NCBI GenBank assembly: GCA_025890175.1
Contig: JANPYM010000016.1
Span: 186,001 to 250,000 of the forward strand
DNA from: Ciborinia camelliae
Taxonomy: Eukaryota; Ascomycota; Leotiomycetes; Helotiales; Sclerotiniaceae
Reading direction: 5' to 3'
DNA length: 64,000 nucleotides
Shown here one piece after another: positions 8,834 through 20,531 of this stretch (position 1 is its first letter; each line of letters begins with the position of its first letter). The position numbers and the translations under genes are program-made. The notes below the pieces were generated by a model. That model worked only from the letters and a program-made list of their open reading frames with translations, ran no database searches and was not told the DNA's origin.

Positions 8834-11289
8834 ATGTCTATAAACGGGGATACCCATAGTCTTACTGAGTTTGATGGAACAGAGCATCAAGTAAGTGTTT
8901 TTTTCTGCTTTTTTATACTGTAGTTACTGGACTAAATTTCAATAGGCCGCCTATGTATTTACTCCCACGTCTACACCTCCAGAAGACCTACTTCAGCGCC
9001 CTAAGAAGCGTAGGAAGGTAAGGCCGCCAACAAAGGTTTCTAGACTCAATGAAGATGCAGAGTCTTTCAAACTTGCACCATTGTTAAATGAGAACGAGTC
9101 TCCCGAACTTTCAAGTTTACGTTTAAGTCTGTTTGGGAAATATTGGATGGAAACGGAAGCAAAAATTAAGGTATCCAGCTCAATTCTTATATCAACACCG
9201 TACATCGTTAACATTATAATAGTCAATCCTGAATGAAGCAAATGAGGGCACTTTAGTAGAGGTCACATCATTTGTAGAGAATGAGAAGTATGTATGGCCT
9301 GCTACAATTACCTGGATGAAGTCTGATAGTTATTGAAAAGGAGCAAAGATAAATTGCCAGCTGGATTCATTGTGACGGGCCCAAATATCGCATCTCAAAG
9401 TTTGCTCTTTGAACAACTTTCAACGAGACTTTCCAATGAGGTTAATGGACCCGTTGTCACCCTCAGATCCGGAGAATCATCGAATCTGAAGGGACTACTC
9501 AAAAAACTTATTAGAGATGTTACTCATCAAAAGTCCAACGACGAAGATGAGGATGACAATTTCCTTGAACAGAATGTGAGCCTAAATTTTCTATACCCGC
9601 ATCAAATTGATTCTAACTAAGCAGCCAGGGCCGTAAACTTTTGAACTATGATTTGGAGATCATTCATGGTTATGTCAAAGCCCACGGGTGTGACAGAGTA
9701 ATCGTATCCTTTCAAGATAGTGAAGCCTTTGACTCTGGTCTACTTGGAGAGGCAATATCGTTTTTTAGGTGCGCCAATAGATCTATCCTCTCATATGACT
9801 ACTTTTTTAACACTTCTAAATCTCAGCTCCTGGCAGGATCGCATTCCTTTCGTTCTGTTATTTGGGATTGCCACATCCGTCGACTTATTTCAAGAAAGAC
9901 TCTCTCGTGCTGCTACTCGTTCTTTGCACGGGGCGCAATTTGATGTCGAGCAAACAAACTCCATCCTTGAAACTATATTCCTAAAAGTCATCGCTGGACC
10001 AGATGCCCCGATAAGACTGGGACCTGGCATTCTATCGAGTCTCATGGAACGACAAAATGATCACGTCCAGAGTGTACAGGCTTTCATCGGAGCATTGAAG
10101 GTATTTCGCTTTTTTGATTTCGTGTACAGATCAAAATTAACATTGTTAGTATGCATACATGTGTCATTTTTACGCAAACCCTCTGAGTATACTCATGAAT
10201 CTCAAAGAAAACTCTGAATTGACGGCGCTCTTACAACCGGAGCATTTGGAAGCCATTAGGATGCTACCATCATTCCAAAATTATACCGAACGCCTTGTCG
10301 AGCAAGGGAAATTGGAGCATGCCATGGGGTTGATTACAGATGATGAGCTTCTTCTGCAAGAGGCGCAAACTTCAATCCAAGACAAAGATCATGCTGTACA
10401 GAAAGTCCTCCGAGTTATGCATGCTCTAATCACCTCATCAGTCGAAACACCAGAGAAGATTGATCTTTATATGAAAGCATCAACTGGTTCCTTGAAGAAC
10501 TCGGATCTTGTACGTTCAATTATGGATTCAATTAAACGCGCCAGTCTCGATGGTTTTCTAGAAATTGCAGCGTCGCTCAAAGAAGCCACAGAAAATGGAA
10601 GCATTGAGCTGGATCTTGGACCATGGTCAGATATGGAACCGGAATTCTATACGGAAATCTTGACTATTTGGAAAAAGGGTTCGTCACTCATAAACTCAGA
10701 AGCTGGAAAATCTATCCGCAGCAGTTACAACAAATCAATCCGGACCGCTATTAGTTCTCAGACTCAGAAGGTCCAAATCAGCCAGGAAAAATCAACACTT
10801 ACGAAACAAGACAAAGAATACACATCCCTTGTTGACCGCCTAATTCAGGCCATACAAACCTTTGTCGATGTGGACAAACTACAAGACCAATTTATCTCCG
10901 AGATTTGGCTTTACGATCTCAAATACCCCTATCAAGACGCCTTCACACCCAAGCCCCGTTTCGCTATTGAGCGAGCACTCTCTTCACCCCACGAATACCT
11001 TTCCTGTGCCTGCTGCGACCCTACGAAAGAGGGAGCACTCATGTCCCATCCACCGACCGCAATTCTATACAAACTTTTCCTAGAAGCAGGAAACTTGATC
11101 AACATATTCGATCTCTGGACTGCTTTTGTTGCGAATTTGGGACCGGAATATGATGAGGGCGAGGATAGCGAAAGACAGGCTTTGATGTTATTTTATAGGG
11201 GACTTGCCGATTTGAAGTTATTGGGCATGATTAAGCAGAGTAGGAAGAAGACGGATCACTTGACAAAATTAGCATGGAAGGGACTATAA
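8834..11289 (+). CDS. ORC3: Origin recognition complex subunit 3
   Basis: Seven exons: 8834-8890, 8946-9170, 9223-9291, 9330-9575, 9629-9768, 9827-10100 and 10150-11289, about 716 residues. They assemble into an ORC3/Latheo protein, the large scaffolding subunit of the hexameric origin-binding complex. Supporting segments in order: an AAA+-like core with LPAGFIVTGPNIA; RVIVSFQDSEAFDSGLL; the highly conserved SSWQDRIPFVLLFGIATSVD, which exists only after removing intron 9769-9826; and YAYMCHFYANPLS at the last junction, a hallmark of ORC3. The C-terminal winged-helix region follows, ending with a basic tail. The third junction is the least certain. A frame-keeping splice needs a donor at 9292 and a 38-nt intron, because the stronger GTATGT donor at 9288 breaks the frame. 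Promoter is shared with the PPR gene and contains an MCB box. Confidence 0.93.
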
Positions 11290-11442
11290 ACTTTACGGGC
11301 AAGCAATAGGTATCAGGACAGGAGAAAGGCCAGGTAATACATGTACAATATAATTATATTATATTAATCTCCGAATGCACACGCTCAGGGCATCGGCAAA
11401 AAACGTATTCTAATCGTCAAACAAACACCACACCACACCAAT

Positions 11443-11859
11443 CTAATAACCCCAACTCTTCTTCTTCCACATTTCCTCCTCGGCGCGTCGCGCTCTCTCC
11501 TTTCGAACCCTCCTCTCAATCTCCTCGACACTCTCGACCACCACGGGGCTCTCACAGCCCCTCAGCCCGATAAATCGGCCCAGCCTCCTCCTCTTGACCT
11601 CCAGATCCGCATTCACGTCCCAGGGGATCGGGCACGGGTAATGCATGGTCCATTCGCACGGCGTGCGCTGATGATAAAAGTGCGCGAGGTCGTCCAGTTC
11701 CGCCGCCGTGAGAAGCCAGAAATTGACCAGGAGCTTGGGGAACGAGGGGTGCACTTCGCCGTTGGTGATGCGCACGAGGGGCGCGAGGGGGAGCGCCATC
11801 TGGGCGAGTTTGGCCGCGAGCGCGGGGTTGGTTTGCTGGAGGCGGTTGGTGAATGACAT
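11443..11859 (-). CDS. Small conserved fungal protein of unknown function
   Basis: Single-exon gene of 138 residues from the ATG at 11859. I do not recognise a named family. The sequence is well organised: a short helical start (LAAKLAQMALPLAP), a compact aromatic core (LDDLAHFYHQRTPCEWTMHY followed by PCPIPWD) and a strongly charged, probably helical C-terminus rich in Arg and Glu. Codon use is GC-rich compared with the flanking DNA. The intact frame, clear start and absence of repeats support a real gene. No transmembrane segment or catalytic motif is evident. It converges on ORC3 with a 150-bp gap. Confidence 0.6.
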   Translation of the reverse strand: MSFTNRLQQTNPALAAKLAQMALPLAPLVRITNGEVHPSFPKLLVNFWLLTAAELDDLAHFYHQRTPCEWTMHYPCPIPWDVNADLEVKRRRLGRFIGLRGCESPVVVESVEEIERRVRKERARRAEEEMWKKKSWGY

Positions 11860-12387
11860 GGTTGTATCTGGTTGTGTGGTTTTCTCGTTGGAAATTGGTT
11901 GTGAGATGGCTAATGATTTGATATGCTTTGGTTTGGTTTGTTTTGAACACCGTGCAGCGTCAGTAATTCCAACTAATATGCGTGATGGGTATTGTAATGA
12001 GTGATATTATGAGGCAGTGAATATATATAAAGATCTTCCGTGATGAATCAGACGAAGGAAAGAAAATACTTCTATGGCTGTATTCGCAAAAGGGTGGAAA
12101 AGATTATTCGCAGAGCTGCCAGCAGCGTAAAGATAAAAGTCTAGGACGAGAATCAAAGTAAAGTATGGGAAAATGAAATATAGGAAATCGTGTGGATACC
12201 AGATGCCGATGGAGATCGGAGTGGAAGAGCAGGGGAATGGAGGGTTCTTGTAGTTTTGGTCTCATTCACGAAACTTCATTGTGTCGGATGGCTTCTTTGT
12301 ATTTAAGATCGATTTTGGCTTTGTTGGGGATCAGGTCTTTGATGTTATTGTACATTGAAATCTATTTTTGAGGGCTTGAATGAATGG

Positions 12388-12638
12388 GGCTTTGTGAGAT
12401 TCTTTGTAGGAAGTTCTAACAAGACTCTTGTGGGGGCTTCGGTGAAAGGAGCTTGGTAAGATTCTTTGTAGGAAAGTCTAACAATACTTTGTGAGCAATA
12501 GTCTCAAAGCATCTTTATCCTCACCAACCTAGATGTTAGAACTTCCTACAAAGGAGCTTTGTAAGATTCTTTGTAGGAAAATCTAACAATATTTTGTGAG
12601 GAATAGTCTCAAAGCATCTTTATCCACACCAGCCTAGA
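12388..12638. repeat. 86-bp tandem-spaced direct repeat with a 19-bp foldback arm
   Basis: Two direct copies of 86 bp lie at 12448-12533 and 12553-12638 and differ at about six positions. A partial third copy of the repeat start lies at 12388-12421. The 19-bp spacer between the full copies (12534-12552) is an exact reverse complement of 12403-12421, so the unit can fold back on itself. No open frame is conserved. This is a non-coding repeated element; a small foldback or MITE-like relic is possible. Confidence 0.75.
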
Positions 12639-12975
12639 ATAGCATCAACCAATACTCTAGAAGAACACCTAGATCCAACTTCGAATATTTCCCTGCAAAG
12701 AATCTCTATAAAAAAAATTAAGTGCCATTTTCTCATATAACCATTTAATGATAGGACTCTTAGAGACCGTAGTAAAATAAACAATGGATCTGCTTGTACT
12801 CTATGATTCGAATGCCATATTGTATCAAACCAGCGCTGAGGACTTATAGTACAAATTTTGATACACCCCTCATCGACTATTGATGCAATATCTTACATCC
12901 GTAAAAACGCCAGACACCATAACGCCTCGTATGTGCAATATTGATGCCATTATACAGCAGTCAAGAAAAGACCTT

Positions 12976-13834
12976 CTATTTCTTGCCCTTCCTCTTCCTG
13001 CTGGGGCTTCCTGGTTCACTTGCTGCTGGCCCGCCTCCTTGAACGAGAATGGCATCCTCATCACTGACAACGCTGGTAGGCTTGGTTGGCGAGGTGACTT
13101 TGGATGACTTGGCTTCTGCTTCTTCGTTTAACTCTTTCATGAATTCCGCTTGGATTGAGGCTCGGCGATTTTCCCACCACTCCTTCTCAGATTCGGTCTT
13201 GGCCTGAACATCATCGAGAGTCTTTCTGAACACAGTGTTTGCGGCTATTTCATTCGCAGACTGGAATATTGTTTGTCCCCAGTTTGGTGTCAGTGCATTT
13301 GCCTATTCATGTTAGCTAAATTCCACTTCTTGGTGAGTGAATGTTTGATTCACCTCCATGACCACATCTCTAACTTCCTCTTCCATTTCTTTCTCTGCTC
13401 TCAGAAATCTTTGCCATAAATCATCGCCCACACTTCCCCTTTGTAGCAAGGTGCTGCATGCTTGCTTCGTTGTTCTGATCTGGATAATTCGATGGATATC
13501 CTCAACTGCCCTTCTCAATAAAGCCGCTCGTATAAGATTTTCTGACACCACTACTTTTGGCGCTTTCTCATCACCCTCCTCTGGCCCAAGGTGAAGTAGT
13601 GATAAGTAAATGTTTCTTTGTAGATGTGGTGGAAACCAAGGCGCAAGAGTCGCAGATTTGGCTAGAAGTACCTATTAGTTTTGCGCACAATTCCCAAAAG
13701 ACAAAGATTTACTAACCTGCCTTCCTCTTTCTAGATAATGAGGAAAATGTGGCCAGAGATCCAATGAGGACAATCACGTATGCAAGAGGGAGGACTAGAC
13801 CACGAAGAGTGGTTGCATAGTCGAAGTTGAACAT
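12976..13834 (-). CDS. SEC66: Translocation protein Sec66 (Sec71), subunit of the Sec62/63 complex
   Basis: Three exons (13834-13717, 13661-13354, 13302-12976) give 250 residues. The protein begins with one membrane anchor, residues about 12-34 (LVLPLAYVIVLIGSLATF), followed by the basic SRKRKA. Then comes the Sec66 family core: TLAPWFPPHLQRNIYLSLLH, AALLRRAVEDIHRIIQI, LLQRGSVGDDLWQRFLRAE and a NALTPNWGQTIFQSANEI segment after the second intron. The tail is Lys/Arg-rich and cytosolic. Sec66 is a fungal subunit of the ER post-translational translocon. It joins Sec63 and Sec62 to the Sec61 channel and helps load Kar2. Intron junctions were fixed by the KAAKSATLAPWF and VVMEANALTPNW reading frames; donors are GTTAGT and GTGAAT. 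Length matches other filamentous-fungal Sec66. Confidence 0.93.
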
Positions 13835-14490
13835 GCTGGCGGCTGTATTGAATACGCAACAATGGAAGTCTTTTAAGTAGGTATTTGAAGAATCCCAAAG
13901 CCAAAGATATGATGGTATTTCGAAAAAGATCCCGATGACTGACTAGGAATAATACCTATCCCTAGGTCGTTGGAGTTTAGAAGCAGGTTGGTGGAGGATG
14001 TTAAATGCGACAACGGATTTGTTCCTCTTATGTGATGTGTGTCCTTTTATCTTTAGTTCATCTTGTTCTGCCACTACAGGACAAATAACCTTAAAGTTAC
14101 TTTTTGGTCAGAGGACAAGCAATCTAGCCAATCACGTGCCAATCCCGCACATTCTCTCACATTCCATCCTTGTAGATTTTTGTGACAAAGGCGGTGACCA
14201 AGGCGGCACGGCAGTTTCTACTACTACCACCGATTCTGACGTCTTGGTGGGTAGCCTGGTAGGAGGAGTAGGTAATCTAAAACAGCTGGAGCTAGAGCTT
14301 CCCATTCAACTATCTACCTCGCGATCTACCTCCCGTAGTAATCAACAACCAGCTGCAGAAACTCAAGAATCAAGAAGAACCTCAAAAGATTTCCGATTTC
14401 TTTCAACCTCTTTAATCGACTTGCATTCTTCCAAACTATAAAACCCCAACTAGGAAGAGAAGAGCAGAGAAGAGAAGAGACGAGGTCAAC
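13835..14490. promoter_or_regulatory. Divergent promoter region between SEC66 and NPL4
   Basis: 656-bp spacer between two divergently transcribed genes, both working in ER protein handling. It contains an AGAGAAGAGA-type purine tract just before NPL4 (about 14455-14480) and no coding sequence that I trust; the open frame at 13998-14441 is Ser/Thr-rich low complexity. No specific operator was recognised. Confidence 0.5.
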
Positions 14491-16580
14491 ATGCTTTTAA
14501 GATTTCGTGGTCCCGATGGAACCGTCCGGATTACTGTTGAAGCAAATGAAACTTTTGGTCAACTTGGTGTAAAGGTTAGCCTACAATCAGTTGCATATAT
14601 CTCTCTGAACTCCTATTGATATGCTATAGCTTGTAAAACTTCTCCCTCCGAACCTCGACCCGAAATCTTTAACACTTTCGAATGCGCCGAATGGTGGGGA
14701 CGTCAAACTTCTTATAGATATTGCGAGAGCCAGAGTCTCCCAGATTGGTCTCAAGTAAGTTAGGGGTGTATAGAATCTATGAGTTCTTGTGCTGACAAAT
14801 TGAAGAAATGGTGATATGGTATTCATTAATTACAAGCTCTTGGATAGTCTTGGAAATGGTGATTCAACTACTTCCACCTTGACTTCCCATACATCGGGTC
14901 TCCTCTCCTCAACAAATCGTTTAAACGGAAACGTTGTTCTACCAGAATCAATACCTATCAATGCGCCAGCTAAAGAAGTAACGTCGCCGTCTGAAAAGGT
15001 CAAGAATCCTTGGGAAGTTGTTCAACAATCCGATCTCGATAATAGGTTAGACAAGAAAGATGGAAAGATTCCTAGGAAGAAGGATCTAAAAATGTGTCGA
15101 CATGGTGAGAAGGGAATGTGCGACTACTGCATGCCGTTGGAACCATTCAATGCGGAGTACCTGGCCGAAAGAAAAATCAAGAATCTCTCGTTCCACTCAT
15201 ATTTGCGAAAGATCAACTCGGCGACCAACAAGCCGGAGTTAGGAAGCTCTTTCATGCCACCGTTGACGGAGCCATACTATCGTGTAAAAAAGAACTGCCC
15301 ATCAGGACATCCCCAGTGGCCGGAAGGTATCTGTACAAAGTGTCAACCAAGCGCAATAACTCTACAGCCGCAGGCATTCCGTATGGTGGATCATGTTGAA
15401 TTTGCGCAGGCAAGTCTGATCGAAAACTTGCTGAAGTTCTGGAGATCTACAGGTGCACAACGTTTTGGATATCTATACGGACGCTACGAGGAGTACACAG
15501 AAGTGCCGTTAGGAGTCAAGGCTGTTGTGGAAGCCATCTACGAACCGCCACAAGTCGACGAATTGGATGGCGTCACATTGAACGAATGGGAATCCGAAAA
15601 AGACATCGACGAGATGGCTAGATTATGCGGCATGGAAAGAGTTGGTGTCATCTGGACTGATCTAATTGACTCAGGTGCATCAGATGGTACTGTCATATGC
15701 AAAAGACATATTGATTCATATTATTTATCATCTTTGGAAATCGCATTTTCAGCCCGTTTACAAGCAAAGCACCCCAAGCCGACAAAATGGAGCGATACAG
15801 GCAAATTCGGTTCGAATTTCGTTACCTGTGTAATAACAGCCGATGAGACGGGAGGAATTACCATATCTGCCTACCAAGTCTCAAACTCGGCCGTGGAGAT
15901 GGTTCGAGCAGATATTGTCGAACCCTCCGCTGATCCTGCCGTGATGATCGTTCGTAGCGAAGGAGACGATGATTCCGACACGAGCGCACGATACATTCCT
16001 GAAGTATTTTTTCGAAAGATCAACGAGTATGGTAGGAGTGTTCAAGAAAATGCTAAGCCGTCTTTTCCGGTTGAGTATCTACTCGTCACATTAACCCATG
16101 GATTTCCTAGCGATCCCAAACCAGTATTCATGGCTACGAGTTCTTTTACTATTGAGAATCGTTTGGTCATTGGTCAGGAACAGGATCTCAAGGACGCTGG
16201 AAAGCAATTGGGACTTGACAAAAACGGACAGCTCACCCAATCTAGCGATGGTATCTTAGCAGTATCTGACTTCCATCTCCTCTGCTTCATATATAGTATG
16301 GGCATTTTAAGCAAAGTCCGTACTTTAATTTCCTTCTTCACACCCATAAGTCCGATGCTAATATACTTCTTTGTAGGAAGAAATGGCACTTCTCTGTCGT
16401 GTTGCTACACAACACGATTTAGCAGATGGATATCAATTAATATCAACACCTGGATGGGCAAATTTCCTTGCAATTTTACAATCGACTGGTGAGCGACCCC
16501 CAAAACGTCAGTCGCCATTCGACGAAGATGGCCCTGCAGAGCATCTTGCTAAAAGGGTTGGCAGGGTAAGGCTAAATTGA
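14491..16580 (+). CDS. NPL4: Nuclear protein localization protein 4 (Cdc48 cofactor)
   Basis: Four exons (14491-14574, 14630-14754, 14806-16315, 16377-16580) give 640 residues. Npl4 pairs with Ufd1 on the Cdc48/p97 unfoldase to unfold polyubiquitinated substrates in ER-associated degradation. Residues 1-80 form the UBX-like fold ([14 protein letters not shown], then [13 protein letters not shown]). Zinc-binding knuckles follow as [20 protein letters not shown] and [19 protein letters not shown]. The central MPN-like domain includes [19 protein letters not shown] and GVIWTDLI. The C-terminal domain has [20 protein letters not shown] and [14 protein letters not shown]. The last intron (GTCCGT donor, 61 nt) is required to restore the [10 protein letters not shown] reading. 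Every exon joins in phase. Divergent from SEC66. Confidence 0.96.
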
Positions 16581-17595
16581 ATAAAGAGTCAGCTCCCAGA
16601 CTACTTTATTCTTTTGCGGCTCATGCTCTGATTATGAATAGGTCCCTGATCATCAAAAATGTCTCGAAAACCACTGTGTAAAGAGGAAAAAGTGTGTTGG
16701 GTAGGAGGGGAAAAGGTGGGTGCGGGAGGGGGGTTGAACAGGAAGCTTCACTGCATAAATCATTGAGGCCGTGTGAAGGGGAACCCAAATCCGTCAAAAG
16801 TACGGGGCGATGAGGAATTTTCGGTGCGTAATGGATAGAGCAGCGGCTCTGGTGTTAACAAAGGGATACATACATGGCGCAAATCCTCCAGGATGGGGGG
16901 GATCAAAACATCGCAGGCAGACAATTTTGTCTCGAGATATATGACATATTACGAAATTCAATCAATTACACAGTAGCAAATCTTCTTTCGTGGATGTTGA
17001 AACGGGGGATAGTACGTATTTCAATGCTCTCATCCTTTTTTTATCCTCTTTTCCCATCCCCCTTCTTCTTCTACCCTCATCCGATACGATAACGGGTCGG
17101 TATGTAAAACCTCCAGCTGTTAAATATGAAGAAATAAATCTAAATTGGATCAATTTTGATTGTTTTTAACGTATATGTTGGAATAGGTAGGTAGGTAGGT
17201 ATAGTACATAGTTTCAGAGGTAAAGTCAATGGATGGGATGGGATGCGATATAATAAGAATACTACTATGTAGGTACTATAGATGGAATCATGTTTGCAAT
17301 TCAACATTCAATACTCGTTTGAAATTTGAAATTTTACTGCTAGGTGGCAGGATTTGCTGGAGTGTCCATGTTGAAGATGAATCTGGATGTCTTTCTTGGG
17401 GCTTTGGGCTTGTTTTTTGTTTTTGTCTTTGTCTTTGGTTAATGCTGGGTTTGGGGTTGGGGGTTGGGGGTTGGGGGTTGGGGGATTGAGGGTTATTAGG
17501 TTGGTAGGTTCGTAAGTAGGTAGGTAGGTTGGTTGGTAGCTATAGATAGATACCTACCTAGATAGATATATAGTCCCGGACGCGTATAGGTGTAT

Positions 17596-17651
17596 GAGTG
17601 CAGAGTGCAGAGTGCAGAGTGCAGAGTGCGGAGTGCGGAGTGCGGAGTGTG
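17596..17651. repeat. 7-bp tandem repeat, about 8 copies
   Basis: Unit GAGTGCA, drifting to GAGTGCG in the right half and ending GAGTGTG. The change of variant along the array suggests two episodes of expansion. Confidence 0.85.
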
Positions 17652-18856
17652 AGAGGATTGTTGATATGGATGGAAACGAGGTTGCTTGTTTGTTTGCTTG
17701 CTTGCTTGTTTACTAGATCTGATAGGTCGGGTAGTCAAGTAACTTGTAACAGCCCTGGAGGCCCTGGAGGGGTGAAATATTTGGTTGTGGTGGGATGGGA
17801 TGGGATGGGATGGCACTGGACTGGCTCGTCGCTAATGCGAGGGATGGAGCGGGAGGGATGGGATTGTATTGTATTCAATCTCATCTCATTTCATCTGAAG
17901 GCTTTTTGAGCTATGAATACTTGTAGACTTTTTAATTACCTATACCTACCCTAAGTATGATATCATACGAGCTTTAAATACAGCCACCTGAGCCGACCTC
18001 GCCTATAATTTATACACACATATAATCAACAACGCCCCTTTATAACCTCTTTTACAGCTTATTCATACTGTAGGTACAGCTTGTAAGGCTTTATTTTTAA
18101 ATGGTATTTGTTTTAAATAAGGAATGAGGTGTTTTATTATATATATGTTGGGGGTGGAGATGGAGATGAGGAATGTGATGTGAGGTTTTATGGTTAATAG
18201 AACTGAATAGGATTGAATTGGTTTGGATTAAATATATCTTTAATATATATATTTTAAAACATTGAATTGATTATATAAGTTTTGAAACTAATTGATATGG
18301 ATTAGCTGAAAAAAGTATGTAAAGGTTTATACAGGAATATCAGATTTCAGAAATGTTTAATTGGTTTATAAGGCTTTACAAGCTATACAGTATAAGCTGC
18401 AAAGGAGGTTGTGAAGGGCTATAGCCAATAATAATAGCCAAGCCTATGGCGAAGGCTATTATTATTGGTCGGCCCGAGCGGCCGTACTCAAAGCTCGTTT
18501 GAATAGATATTGATGTAAGGAATTAAAAGATAGTGCTAAGGTTGCCATTGCCATCTTAAGAAAGACGGTAGGTCGCGAGGTAGGTAAGGAGGCGTTTAAT
18601 GATTAGAAGGAGATGGAGATGGAGATGTTAACTGTGGGAGTAAATTTGATTATGGATTATATCTAGATTGCATTGGGATGAATGGGATGGTTTCCTTTCG
18701 TTTCGTTTCGTTTGTTTGAAGATGTAGCTAGAAGAGAGGAGAGGAGGATGGCAGAGGAGGAGAGGAGGGGAGAGAAGAGCTTCAAATTTGAATATTTTCA
18801 TCTAATCTAATCTAATTTATCTCGATCTATACAAAAAAACAGCTTCTTCATCTCAA

Positions 18857-18962
18857 TGCTACCTACCTACCTATCTACCTACCTACCTACCTACCTATCT
18901 ACCTACCTATCCATCTACCTATCTACCTACCTACCTATATCTATCTATATATATATATATAT
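18857..18962. repeat. (CCTA)n tetranucleotide tract running into (AT)n
   Basis: Long run of CTAC units with occasional TATC variants, followed by TATATA repeats. One of many related tracts in the window's spacers. Confidence 0.85.
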
Positions 18963-19334
18963 ACTAACCACAATAATATTTCTCAAATCTTCACATTATA
19001 TATACCTACCTAGATACCTAGGTAGACAATTAGTTATGATTCAAGATGCCGGCCCGGGTTCAGGGGGGCTTTCTCGCTTCGCTGGATATGTATAGGTAGG
19101 TAGGTAGGTAGGTAGGTAGGTATACCTATTTATGGATGCTTTGTGTATGTATGTATAGGTAAGATTAGGTATGATTAGGTATGTTTTTGTTTGGAACTTT
19201 TTGGGAGGGAGGAAGGGGGGAGGATTGGTTTTTGGGGGAGAGGGTTACTACTGGCTAGTGGCTAGTGGAAATGAAGGGAAAAGATGGGAATGCAGTACAT
19301 ATGGGTATTTCGTACGAGTGAACTGATGTGCTTG

Positions 19335-19390
19335 GATAACTTGGATGGGATAACTTGGATGGGATAACTTGGATGGGATAACTTGGATGG
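19335..19390. repeat. 14-bp tandem repeat, 4 exact copies
   Basis: Unit GATAACTTGGATGG repeated four times without differences, indicating recent expansion. Intergenic. Confidence 0.85.
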
Positions 19391-20531
19391 GATATCATGA
19401 TGAGGACATTTTATTAAGGGTGTCTTTCTGTCTGTCTGTCTGAGGGAGATGATGTTGGGGATATAATGCCTACTTACCTAGGTACTTACCTATTACCTAC
19501 TTATCTACTTAACCTACTTACCTATAGAAGAGCAAAGGATCTCGCATTAGATTATATATACCTACTTATACACATACATATACACATACATACCTACCTA
19601 CCTACCTATACACATACCTATACATAAATATACATACAAAGATATAGATAGAATCATATAGTATATAACAACAATTTCGAAAGAGAGACGAGAAAAAACC
19701 CCCCCAAAAAAGAGTGCATACCGCCACCTACCTACCTACCCACCCAATCCAAACCACTTTATTTTTATCAAGCGGGGGGGGGGGATTTACTTACCATTGT
19801 AAGACTGAGGAGGGCTTTTTAAATTTTTCTACCTAGGTTGGGGATTGGATATATATAGGTAGGTAGATAGATAGGTAGGTAGGTAGGTAGGTAGTAAGTC
19901 TTGATGAGATTTATCTACCTACCTATCTACATTCGTATAGATGAGATTTATTCCAATTTATTTTCACAATTTATAATTTCTAATCCGTAACCTATGGTCC
20001 ATGATCTATGATAATTCTTATTATAAAGTATTCATTCCACAGTATTCCACAGTATTCAAGTTCCAAGTTCCCCCGGGGCAGTGACCAAGGTTCCTTCTTG
20101 TCATTGCTTTAGGAGAGGTAAGGTAAGAACGAACGATCAAATTGACGATTCAAGAATGGAAGGAAAGAACAGTCGGAACATCTCTCTGGTCTTTTGACAT
20201 TTATTTTCCTCTTGTTTTTATTTTAAAACACATCCATCATCCATCTTCCATCGTCACTGTAAGAATACAAATACAAGTATCGTCAGAATTTTGGCAGCCG
20301 CTCGTTTGGTCACTCATTTATATAATTATAGCATTCTTAATCTCGACATCTCGATATCTTTACACGGATCCCATCAGCAGTGTTTCTTTCTTTCTTTCTT
20401 TCGGTCAACAGAGCAAAGCAGAGCAGAGCAGAGCAGAGCAAGCAAAGCCCATGACAACTGCAACGTGAACTATCTACTCATCACACCACCCATTCCCCCT
20501 CAAAAAAAAAAGAAAAAGGATAGCAGGCACG

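Larger units (their letters stand above)
16581..20531. other. 3.9-kb repeat-rich intergenic region
   Basis: No gene is supported in this stretch. It is dominated by (GTAG)n/(CTAC)n runs (17185-17205, 17515-17545, 18857-18945, 19085-19125, 19580-19615, 19855-19900), GGGTTGGGGGTT tracts near 17452-17485, an (ATAT)n tract near 18945-18962, TTTC repeats near 20383-20400 and GAGCA repeats near 20410-20440. Two compact tandem arrays are annotated separately. The palindrome TACCTAGGTA recurs. The right 400 bp is presumably the promoter and leader of the downstream orphan gene. Confidence 0.7.

Noticed and set aside
13998..14441. 147-residue plus-strand frame upstream of NPL4
   Set aside because: Ser/Thr-rich low-complexity sequence in a divergent promoter; no domain and no splice link to NPL4.
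16829..16915. tRNA-like D-arm (TGGATAGAGCAG) followed by a weak T-arm-like GGCGCAAATCC
   Set aside because: No acceptor stem, no anticodon stem of five pairs and no T54-T55-C56 loop could be built; resemblance is limited to short words.
18400..18500. Possible 5S rRNA fragment around CGGCCGTACTCAAAG
   Set aside because: Only a short word resembles the 5S core; the rest of the roughly 120-nt 5S sequence and its flanking helix are absent.
19335..19390. CRISPR-like array
   Set aside because: Direct tandem copies without spacers, in a eukaryotic genome; a simple minisatellite.
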